Of a stretch of DNA of 41,325 nt, positions 34,055 through 41,325 are shown one piece after another; positions within the stretch are counted from its first letter, which is position 1; the number at the start of each line of letters is the position of its first letter. The stretch comes from an uncultured Opitutia bacterium (GTDB lineage: Bacteria; Verrucomicrobiota; Verrucomicrobiia; Opitutales; CAJWYM01): the NCBI GenBank assembly GCA_913049555.1, contig CAJWYM010000030.1:1-41325 (forward strand). Reading direction: 5' to 3'. Below the pieces are notes generated by a model. That model saw only the letters and a program-made list of their open reading frames with translations, ran no database searches and was not told the DNA's origin. The position numbers and the translations under genes were made by a program.

Positions 34055-36325
34055 ATGAGCAACGAAGATACGCCTGAAAAATTAACAGGGATCCGCATCG
34101 AAAAATCAAAAACTTTCGCTGCAGGCATGGGTGCTGTTGCGAATTCCATGAAGCACATTCTTAGAGAATCCGGTTTGGTTCATGGAAGCAGAGTATTGTT
34201 GGGGTTGAATCAAAAAAATGGATTCGATTGTCCCTCGTGTGCTTGGCCGGATCCAGATGATCATCGAGCAACCACAGAATTTTGTGAAAATGGTGCAAAA
34301 GCAATTGCTTCAGAATCCACTAAAAAGCGAATTACAGCTGAGTTTTTTAAAGAACATTCGATTGATTCCATAGGAGAGAAAAGCGATTTTTGGCACGAAC
34401 TTCAGGGGCGTTTGACCGAACCCATGTTTTTACCTAAAGGGGCGAAACATTACCAACCGATAAGTTGGGAAAAAGCATGCCATTTGATTGCTCAAAATCT
34501 TAGGGATTTAGAAGATCCTGACGATGCGATCTTCTACACCTCAGGTAGAGCCAGCAATGAAGCTGCATTTTCTTATCAATTGCTGGCCCGTATGTATGGA
34601 ACTAACAACTTACCAGATTGTTCCAATATGTGTCATGAATCGAGCGGTGCTGCTTTGAATCAAATGATTGGGATTGGAAAAGGCACAGTGACTTTGGAGG
34701 ATTTTGATCATGCAGAAAGCGTTTTTGTTATCGGACAAAACCCGGGCACAAACCACCCTCGCATGTTATCGGCCTTGCAAAATTGTGTTCGCAATGGGGG
34801 AAAGATTATATCGGTAAATCCTCTACAAGAGGCAGGTCTTCTCGGTTTCGCTCATCCTCAGGAGATAAAAGGAATGATGGGTCAATCGACCGCGCTTTCT
34901 TCACTCTACCTTCAAATAAAACCAAATGGGGATCACGCTTTATTTAAGGGAATAGCAAAGTGTATTCTAGAGAATCAATTAGAGGATACTGAATTCATTA
35001 AAAATTTCTGTAATAGTTTTGAAGAATATAAAGTTTCTATTGAAAATCAGAGTTGGGAGACCATTGTCAAAGAATCGGGCTTGTCCAGAAATCTGATTGA
35101 GCAAGCCGCTTTTGAGTTTGGAAAAAGCAAAGGGGTCATTGTTTGTTGGGCGATGGGATTGACTCAGCATAAAAATGCGGTCTCCACGATTGAAGAACTG
35201 GTTAATATCCAGATCCTAACTGGAAATCTTGGTAAGAAAGGAGCGGGTCTGTGCCCCGTTCGTGGACACAGCAATGTGCAGGGAGACAGGACGATGGGTG
35301 TTTTTGAGAAAATGCCCGATAGTTTCCACGATTCTTTAGACCGCTACTTTAAATTCCAATCTCCTCGCAAGCATGGACACGATGTGGTGAATGCCATAAA
35401 ATCTATGCATGAAGATGCAGGAAAGGTTTTTATTGCGTTGGGGGGGAATTTCTTATCTGCCTCTCCAGATACCTCTTACACTGCGGAAGCATTGCGGAAT
35501 TGTAAACTAACCGTTCAAATTTCAACCAAATTAAACCGCTCTCATGTTGTGACTGGAGAGCAAGCATTGATATTGCCCTGTCTTGGAAGAAGCGAAATAG
35601 ACCGAACTTCTTGTGGAGAACAATTTGTTTCTATGGAAAATTCTATGGGAGTGGTTCAATCCTCCCATGGCAGATTTAAACCTGCTTCCGTTCATTTGAA
35701 AGGAGAGCCTGCGATTGTCTCGATGATTGGCGAATCTTTGTTTGCAGAAAAATTATTTTGGCAGCATTGGACCCAGGACTATGGACTTATCCGAAAAGCT
35801 GTGGAAGGGGTGATTTCTGGTTTTGAAAATTTCAATGAAAGAGTTTTGGAGCCAGGAGGATTTTACTTGCCCAATCCTGTCAAGGAGAGAGATTTTTCAA
35901 TTGTGGGAGGGAAGATTCATTTCAGAATAAATCCAATCGATCTGATTCAACCCCAAAAAAACCAGTTAGTTTTAATGACGATCAGGAGTCATGATCAATT
36001 CAACACAACTGTTTATGGCCTCGACGACCGGTATCGAGGCATTTACAACGAACGTAGAGTTCTTTTAATGAATCGATCGGATATGGAAGACCGAGGAATT
36101 AAACCGGAAGAGCCTGTAAACATTACAAGTCACTATCAGGGACAAACTCGCGAGGCACATTTGTTTCTGGCAATTGAATACCAAGTTCCAAAAGGCTGTG
36201 CAGCTGCATATTTTCCCGAGGCAAATGCTCTCGTGCCCATCGACAGCACTGCGGATAAGAGCAATACTCCCACCTCCAAGGGAATCTTAATTACTGTCTC
36301 AAGTGCCTCAGCCAAGGTTGGTTGA
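34055..36325 (+). CDS. FdhF/YdeP-type molybdopterin oxidoreductase
   Basis: A 756-residue catalytic subunit of the molybdopterin (bis-MGD) oxidoreductase superfamily, YdeP branch. The N-terminal cysteines occur as GFDCPSCAWPDP followed by EFCENGAKA, the pattern of this branch. Later motifs are ISWEKACHLIAQNL, FYTSGRASNEAAFSYQLLAR, CSNMCHESSG (candidate Mo-ligand Cys), FVIGQNPGTNHPRM and NVQGDRTMG. The C-terminal MopB-binding domain contains MTIRSHDQFNTTVYGLDDRY. Family members are called formate dehydrogenases, but activity is poorly proven. No partner beta or gamma subunit is nearby. FdhD next door supports a need for cofactor sulfuration. Confidence 0.88.
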   Translation: MSNEDTPEKLTGIRIEKSKTFAAGMGAVANSMKHILRESGLVHGSRVLLGLNQKNGFDCPSCAWPDPDDHRATTEFCENGAKAIASESTKKRITAEFFKEHSIDSIGEKSDFWHELQGRLTEPMFLPKGAKHYQPISWEKACHLIAQNLRDLEDPDDAIFYTSGRASNEAAFSYQLLARMYGTNNLPDCSNMCHESSGAALNQMIGIGKGTVTLEDFDHAESVFVIGQNPGTNHPRMLSALQNCVRNGGKIISVNPLQEAGLLGFAHPQEIKGMMGQSTALSSLYLQIKPNGDHALFKGIAKCILENQLEDTEFIKNFCNSFEEYKVSIENQSWETIVKESGLSRNLIEQAAFEFGKSKGVIVCWAMGLTQHKNAVSTIEELVNIQILTGNLGKKGAGLCPVRGHSNVQGDRTMGVFEKMPDSFHDSLDRYFKFQSPRKHGHDVVNAIKSMHEDAGKVFIALGGNFLSASPDTSYTAEALRNCKLTVQISTKLNRSHVVTGEQALILPCLGRSEIDRTSCGEQFVSMENSMGVVQSSHGRFKPASVHLKGEPAIVSMIGESLFAEKLFWQHWTQDYGLIRKAVEGVISGFENFNERVLEPGGFYLPNPVKERDFSIVGGKIHFRINPIDLIQPQKNQLVLMTIRSHDQFNTTVYGLDDRYRGIYNERRVLLMNRSDMEDRGIKPEEPVNITSHYQGQTREAHLFLAIEYQVPKGCAAAYFPEANALVPIDSTADKSNTPTSKGILITVSSASAKVG

Positions 36326-36335
36326 GAGAATTGGG

Positions 36336-39068
36336 TCAATGCGCTTGTAACCAATTTTTACCGCTTCCCATTTCTACCTCAATTTCAACTGAATCTAGGG
36401 GCAGAGCGATTTTCATACAGGAATCAACGAGTGTTTTTAAAATTTCTTCCTCTTCTACATGCATATCAAAAACCAGTTCATCATGGACTTGGAGAAGCAT
36501 GCGACTTTTGAGATTTTGCCGTTGAATCTCGGTTTGAATTCGTGTCATCGCAAGTTTGATCATATCAGCAGCAGTCCCTTGAATCGGTGCATTGATCGCA
36601 TTTCTCTCGACTGCACTCGCAGTGGTTTTGTTTTGAGAATTGATATCACGCAAGTAGCGTCTCCTGCCGGTAATCGTTTCCACATACTCATTTTTATGAG
36701 CAAATTCGATGGTTTTATTCATCCATTCTTGGATTTTACTGTATTTCTTAAAATAAAGCTCTATTAGTTCTTTGGCTTCAGATCGATTCATTTCTGTTCT
36801 TTGAGACAGCCCAAAAGCAGAAATACCGTAAAGAATTCCAAAATTGACTGTCTTCGCCTTGCGCCTCATGTCTCCTGATACTTGATCATGAGAAACCCCA
36901 TAAAGGGTTGCAGCAGTGGCACTGTGTATGTCTTGTTGGGATCGAAACGCATCGATCATGTTTGGGTCTTGACTGAGGGAGGCGGCAATTCTGAGCTCAA
37001 TTTGAGAATAATCTGCTGCTAGCAACAGGAAATCACTATTCCTAGCTACAAAGGCTTTTCGGATTTCTTTTCCCAGATCGGATCGGATTGGAATGTTTTG
37101 TAAGTTGGGGTCATGGGACTGCATTCTTCCAGTTGTGGTGACTGCTTGGTCATAATGAGTATGGATGCGGTTTGATTTGGGGGAAATATAACCTGGCAAG
37201 GTATCGACATAAGTAGACTTAAGTTTAGAGAAAGTTCTGTAATCGAGGACTTTGCGAACGATTTCATGGTCTTTGGATAGATCAGAAAGTGTTTGTTCAT
37301 TGGTCTGATATTGGCCAGTTTTGGTTTTCTTTGGCTTCTCTACCAGTTGTAACTTTTCAAACAGAACAATCCCAAGCTGTTTGGGAGAACTTATATTGAA
37401 CGATTCTCCTGCCTCCTCATAAATGGAATTTGTGGCCTCTCTGATTTTTGTTTTTAGGGTGTTCGACAGTTCATGCGTTGCGATTGGATCTAGACGAATC
37501 CCCTCGAATTCCATTTCAATTAAAACCGGAATTAGAGGACATTCAATTTCGTAGAACACTTTTTCTTGACCTCTTTCCTTCAATTTTTTTCTAAACAATT
37601 CTGCGAGTTGCCATGTGATATCCACATCCTCACAAGCATATTCACAGGCAACGTTGAGAGGAACCGTTTTCATACTCCCTTGATCTTTACCTTTAGGACC
37701 AATCAGGTCGGTGATTGGAATACACTGATAGTCCAGTAATTTTGATGCTAAATAGTCCATTCCCTTTCTTTCGTCCGGTAGGCAAAGGTGGGCAGCGATC
37801 ATACTGTCAAAAAAGGGCCCTTTTACGGTAATGTCATGCCATTTGAGCACGGCCAGATCATACTTTAAATTGTGACCCACTTTTTCGATATTAGGATTTT
37901 CAAAGAAGATGCGGAATTCCCGAGCGATCTCCTTTGCATTCGAATCGTCTATGAGAGTAGGAACATAAAAGGCATGGGTGGTTTCAAAGCTAAATGCAAT
38001 TCCAACCAATTCACAAACCTTGTAGTCCAAACCTGTAGTTTCACAATCAAAACATACCGAGGATTGCTGGATAAGAAGGTCAATGAGCTGGTTTCTTTTT
38101 TCTTGGGTATCGACTAATTCATAGTTGCGGACCGTGTCTTGAATACTTTTTTGGGAAGGTTTTTTTTCTTCTATGACTTCTCCAAAAACCCGAGATGCTA
38201 AAGATTTAAATTCAAGTTCCTTAAAAACAGATAGAAGGGCAGGTTTATCAAACTCCTTTTTTGTCAAATCTTCCAAGCTTTCCTTGATGGGCGTATCCAA
38301 TTGAATGGTCACGAGTTTTTTTGAGAGCAATGCCAACTCCCGATTTTCTTCCACTTTCTCTTTTTGTTTCCCTTTCAATTGGTCCGTATTTGCTAAGACT
38401 CCCTCAACGGAATCAAATTCAGCCAATAATTTTTCTGCGCTTTTGGGGCCAATTCCAGGAATTCCTGGAATATTATCACTGGCATCTCCCATCATTGCCA
38501 GCATGTCAATTACTTGATCAATTCTTGAGATTTTCCACTTTTCTAAGGTTTCAGAAATGCCAATTTTTTCATAGCCATTCCCACTACGGCTAGGCTTGTA
38601 TTGAATGATCTTTTCTTCAATGAGCTGAGCAAAATCCTTATCAGGGGTAACCATTCCCACCTCAATCCCCTCTGAAGCTGCCTGTTTGGAGAGAGTTCCA
38701 ATAATGTCATCCGCTTCCCAACCGGGAACTTTAATCACGGGTATGTTAAAAGCCGAACAGATCTTAGCAATGAAAGGGAGAGCCAAGGAGAGATCTTCGG
38801 GCATCGCATCTCTTTGCGCTTTGTAGTCTGGGTATTCTTTATGGCGGAAGGTCGGTTCTGATGTATCCAATGCAACCGCAATGTGAGTCGGTTGCTCCTT
38901 GTCTAAAAGTTCAAGAATTGTGTTTGCAAAGATAAAACAGGCGGAAGTGTTCATACCTGAAGAAGTCATTCTTGGAGCTTTTATCAGTGCAAAATGTCCT
39001 CGATAGGCAAGGGCCATACCGTCGATCAAAATTAGCTTTTTTTTCATATTGGGTGTTTTTTTTACCAT
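36336..39068 (-). CDS. polA: DNA polymerase I with 5' nuclease and 3'-5' exonuclease
   Basis: A 910-residue PolA. The 5'-nuclease domain is about 1-310 (LILIDGMALAYRGHFAL, GWEADDIIGTL, DNIPGIPGIGPKSAEKLL). The 3'-5' proofreading domain is intact, with CFDCETTGLD, GHNLKYDLAVL and ACEDVDITW. The polymerase domain has motif A LAADYSQIELRIAASL, the O-helix RRKAKTVNFGILYGISAFGL and motif C LQVHDELVFDM. It fills gaps and removes Okazaki primers. An alternative start at ATG 39047 (MKKKLILIDGMA) would remove seven residues and is equally plausible. It converges with the YdeP-type gene, leaving only ten bases between the stops. Confidence 0.96.
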   Translation of the reverse strand: MVKKTPNMKKKLILIDGMALAYRGHFALIKAPRMTSSGMNTSACFIFANTILELLDKEQPTHIAVALDTSEPTFRHKEYPDYKAQRDAMPEDLSLALPFIAKICSAFNIPVIKVPGWEADDIIGTLSKQAASEGIEVGMVTPDKDFAQLIEEKIIQYKPSRSGNGYEKIGISETLEKWKISRIDQVIDMLAMMGDASDNIPGIPGIGPKSAEKLLAEFDSVEGVLANTDQLKGKQKEKVEENRELALLSKKLVTIQLDTPIKESLEDLTKKEFDKPALLSVFKELEFKSLASRVFGEVIEEKKPSQKSIQDTVRNYELVDTQEKRNQLIDLLIQQSSVCFDCETTGLDYKVCELVGIAFSFETTHAFYVPTLIDDSNAKEIAREFRIFFENPNIEKVGHNLKYDLAVLKWHDITVKGPFFDSMIAAHLCLPDERKGMDYLASKLLDYQCIPITDLIGPKGKDQGSMKTVPLNVACEYACEDVDITWQLAELFRKKLKERGQEKVFYEIECPLIPVLIEMEFEGIRLDPIATHELSNTLKTKIREATNSIYEEAGESFNISSPKQLGIVLFEKLQLVEKPKKTKTGQYQTNEQTLSDLSKDHEIVRKVLDYRTFSKLKSTYVDTLPGYISPKSNRIHTHYDQAVTTTGRMQSHDPNLQNIPIRSDLGKEIRKAFVARNSDFLLLAADYSQIELRIAASLSQDPNMIDAFRSQQDIHSATAATLYGVSHDQVSGDMRRKAKTVNFGILYGISAFGLSQRTEMNRSEAKELIELYFKKYSKIQEWMNKTIEFAHKNEYVETITGRRRYLRDINSQNKTTASAVERNAINAPIQGTAADMIKLAMTRIQTEIQRQNLKSRMLLQVHDELVFDMHVEEEEILKTLVDSCMKIALPLDSVEIEVEMGSGKNWLQAH

Positions 39069-39296
39069 AGATTCATTGCACTGTAAAATTAGTTTTCAAG
39101 CTGAGGGTGCATTCGAAAACGAGAATCCTATCTAAAAAAATTGAGTGGGTTTTAGAGTGCAACAAAAGAAATACCCACGAATACAGATGTAATTTATAAA
39201 AGTCATTTTAATCAAACAACAAGATAACTATTCATTTTTTAACAAAAAATATGCAAGTTCGTCCTTTTTGATTAGTGTTCAATTTTCTCAATAGCT

Positions 39297-40073
39297 TTAT
39301 TGATTTTCTTTTAATAATCGCGACCAAAATTCGTCCATGTCTTCTAAGAGAGGAGCCTCAATCGTAAAAGGTTTCTCTTGGTATTGAAAAGTAAGTTTGC
39401 GAGCATGAAGAGCCTGTCTCTTAATAGGGAGGAGTTTTTCATGATCTTCAGTCCAACCTACTTCGGTGAACCTTAGGTAGAGTTGTTCATCGGGCCCATA
39501 AAGTTTGTCCCCGGCGATACAATGTCCTGCGAATTGAGCATGCACGCGTATCTGGTGTTTTCGTCCCGTGATCGGGATGATTTCACAAAGGGTGTATCCA
39601 TTGCGAAATTCCAGAGGTCGATAAAGAGTCTCACTTTCTTTACCACCCCCTTTGGGGTCAGGAAGAGCGCGCTGTTTAACAACAACGGGTGACTTTCGAT
39701 CTCCGCAAATCGGAGCACTTACTTTGAATTCCTCTTGGATCTCACCTTCTAGAATTCCCCAATATATTTTTTTAAATTCTTTGTTCTCAATCGCGATTTG
39801 AAGAGGCCTACTTGTAAATTTGTTTTTAGCGATCAAAATGATTCCACTGGTCTCTCTGTCCAAACGATGAACAAGATGCAAGGTCTCCTCTTGTTGCAAA
39901 TATTCTCTCACCGCACTTATAAGGCTTGAAAGGGGACCGTTTTTAGACGGATGGCAAACCAGCCAACCCGGTTTGTTGATAATGATCAAATTTTCGTCTT
40001 CGTACAAAATCCAACTAGGGAGTTCGTCTAAATTTACTAAAGGGGAATCATTGGATAGGATTTCTTTACTCAT
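39297..40073 (-). CDS. RluA-family RNA pseudouridine synthase
   Basis: A 258-residue RluA-family enzyme. Motif I is DENLIIINKPGWLVCHPS, the catalytic motif LHLVHRLDRETSGIILIAKN carries the essential Asp, and motif III is ITGRKHQIRVHAQFAGHCIA. No S4 domain precedes the catalytic domain. The exact rRNA or tRNA target cannot be assigned. Its ATG overlaps the stop of the SDR gene upstream (ATGA at 40073-40070), so the two are translationally coupled. Confidence 0.9.
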   Translation of the reverse strand: MSKEILSNDSPLVNLDELPSWILYEDENLIIINKPGWLVCHPSKNGPLSSLISAVREYLQQEETLHLVHRLDRETSGIILIAKNKFTSRPLQIAIENKEFKKIYWGILEGEIQEEFKVSAPICGDRKSPVVVKQRALPDPKGGGKESETLYRPLEFRNGYTLCEIIPITGRKHQIRVHAQFAGHCIAGDKLYGPDEQLYLRFTEVGWTEDHEKLLPIKRQALHARKLTFQYQEKPFTIEAPLLEDMDEFWSRLLKENQ

Positions 40074-40894
40074 TGAAATTGTTCCAGTCTCATCTTTTTT
40101 AAAATTTGATAGGAGATTTTGTTTATGATTGATTTTGGAACTTTAGAACCGAAGAAGGAAAGTACCTTATTGTTCCATCCAGTCACAAGCAAAGACTTAT
40201 TTTCTTGGAAGCTTTTCAACGATTCCTGAACGACTTTGTGTGAAGTTTGACCACTCCAACTTCCTTTTCCTGAAATCGGTGCGGTTTTAAATCCAGCATT
40301 GGAAAAGAAATTCGTAGAAGTAGGTCCTGGACAGACTGCGAGCACTGGAATGTTGTCTTCATTCCAGTCTTGTTGGATGCCTAAACTCCAATCCAATAAA
40401 TAAGACTTTGTAGCCCCATAAGTAGAAAGTATTGGCGTGGGTTGAAATGCCGCAGTGGATGCAATGTTTATAACCGCTCCCCCTTCTTTTAAAAGCGGGT
40501 AAAAGGCACCACAAAGGTGAGTGGGTGCTGCCACATTTACCTCTAGCATGTCTAGTTGATGGTCTAAATTCGGTTTTGGAAATTTACCGTAAGCGCCAAA
40601 TCCACTGTTATTAATTAGGAGGATTTTTTTACGATTTGTAACATTCTGAAGTTCAGTAAATAACAAGCTAATTGTGTTTTTTCTTTCGCTTCTGCTGGAC
40701 AAATCACATGGATAGTGTTTCATTATGATATGCTTCAAAAAACCCAACTCCGGTCTCGACCGGGAAATATTGTAAAAGCGTGTAATTTTATTTAAGTGGT
40801 AAATTTGTTCTATAAATTCTTTACCTATACCAGAGGATCCTCCGGTAACAATTACATCTGAATATTCATACAAATTATTTTTAAATTTTTTCAT
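40070..40894 (-). CDS. Short-chain dehydrogenase/reductase
   Basis: A 274-residue classical SDR. The cofactor loop is VTGGSSGIGKEF (about 17-28), NNSGFGAYG takes the place of the usual NNAG, the catalytic serine is in INIASTAAF, and YGATK is the YxxxK pair followed by the PG motif VCPGPTST. It has the layout of the DltE/YdfG-like SDRs with unknown substrate. First gene of a minus-strand pair with the pseudouridine synthase, divergent from the hibernation-factor gene 59 bases away. Confidence 0.88.
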   Translation of the reverse strand: MKKFKNNLYEYSDVIVTGGSSGIGKEFIEQIYHLNKITRFYNISRSRPELGFLKHIIMKHYPCDLSSRSERKNTISLLFTELQNVTNRKKILLINNSGFGAYGKFPKPNLDHQLDMLEVNVAAPTHLCGAFYPLLKEGGAVINIASTAAFQPTPILSTYGATKSYLLDWSLGIQQDWNEDNIPVLAVCPGPTSTNFFSNAGFKTAPISGKGSWSGQTSHKVVQESLKSFQENKSLLVTGWNNKVLSFFGSKVPKSIINKISYQILKKMRLEQFQ

Positions 40895-40953
40895 AGAGTC
40901 GTTGCATTTGTAACACTCTCAAAACTAATAACAGAAAAACAAAGGATACAAGC

Positions 40954-41319
40954 ATGAACGACAAAATTATCATCTCCGGTGTTCATCTCGACTTAACCGA
41001 AGCACTTAAAAACGCAGTTGAGGAGAAAATGGAGAAACTGTTCAGGCATGAAAATAAAATTATCCGAGTTCGAGTAGATTTAGAGCACGCCCATAATTCC
41101 TCCCATGAAAATGAATTTGTAGCAAAAGGGCACATTGATATCAACGGTTCACCCATTGTTGTTTCGGTTGGCACCGAAGATCTTTACAAATCGATTGATG
41201 AGCTATCCATCAAGTTAGACAGACAATTGAGAAGAAGATCTCGTCTAGCCAGAGTGAAGCGAAAAGACATCCATGAAATTGACCTCAATGCCGATTTGCC
41301 CAAGGCAGCAAGTATTTAG
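40954..41319 (+). CDS. hpf: Ribosome hibernation promoting factor (HPF/RaiA family)
   Basis: A 121-residue protein with the S30AE fold: IIISGVHLDLTEALKNAVEE, KMEKLFRHENKIIRVRVDLE, EFVAKGHIDINGSPIVVSVG and DLYKSIDELSIKLDRQLRRR. The tail is basic and short (SRLARVKRKD). It binds the 30S decoding region to inactivate ribosomes in stationary phase. It lacks the C-terminal dimerisation domain of long HPF, so it is a short-type factor. AAGGA seven bases before the ATG (around 40942) is a good ribosome-binding site. Confidence 0.92.
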   Translation: MNDKIIISGVHLDLTEALKNAVEEKMEKLFRHENKIIRVRVDLEHAHNSSHENEFVAKGHIDINGSPIVVSVGTEDLYKSIDELSIKLDRQLRRRSRLARVKRKDIHEIDLNADLPKAASI

Positions 41320-41325
41320 TTTTAA

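Noticed and set aside
39069-39296. Imperfect GTGGGT/ACCCAC hairpin between polA and the pseudouridine synthase gene
   Set aside because: The stem is only six bases with a long loop and lacks a T-run on either strand.

Overview
The window is AT-rich bacterial chromosome with no rRNA, tRNA, CRISPR array or insertion sequence that I could recognise. The gene content suggests a marine Verrucomicrobiota (Opitutales-like) heterotroph. The pointers are several Cys-type sulfatases, a XylR-like fusion of a periplasmic-binding-protein-like domain with an AraC helix-turn-helix, a prepilin-like 'KKGFALIVSLM' gene start and a GPH-type sugar symporter. This taxonomic call is inference. Many starts have no visible Shine-Dalgarno sequence.

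Region 1 (1-3575) is housekeeping: the 3' part of tolB, an MBL-fold hydrolase, slyX, and on the minus strand tlyA and ung. Region 2 (3576-12776) is an iron-uptake block. A TonB-dependent siderophore-type receptor sits behind a promoter flanked by Fur-box-like dyads and ends in two strong hairpins. It is followed by a complete TtpC-type Ton operon: DUF3450 protein, TtpC-like ExbB, ExbB, ExbD, TonB and a TPR protein. After a structured intergenic stretch comes a very divergent two-repeat protein resembling the HemS/ChuS haem-utilisation family. Region 3 (12778-16554) holds a type II NADH dehydrogenase, class II fumarase, a small unknown protein and a four-helix membrane protein.

Region 4 (16555-17850) is sparse and decayed. 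It contains a prepilin-like pseudogene broken at a run of nine A. Region 5 (17850-32683) is the accessory heart of the window: a beta-mannan utilisation locus carrying sulfatases. It contains the XylR/AraC-type regulator, a secreted GH5_8-like beta-mannanase, an AGE-family (mannobiose/cellobiose 2-epimerase-like) enzyme, a GPH symporter, three sulfatases and a GH2 beta-mannosidase. This suggests a sulfated mannan-containing polysaccharide as substrate. The symporter reading frame carries an in-frame TGA at 22066-22068 where a Trp codon is expected, so the locus may be partly inactivated or the codon may be a sequence error. A 12-mer, AAATATCTCAAT, occurs four times in non-coding DNA. Three copies lie in front of the regulator, the two-sulfatase operon and the beta-mannosidase, and I propose it as the operator of the regulator. 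The gaps in this region hold small open frames that look like gene remnants.

Region 6 (33202-41325) returns to core functions: fdhD with a YdeP/FdhF-type molybdopterin oxidoreductase, then polA, an RluA-type pseudouridine synthase and an SDR dehydrogenase on the minus strand, and a ribosome hibernation factor at the right edge.
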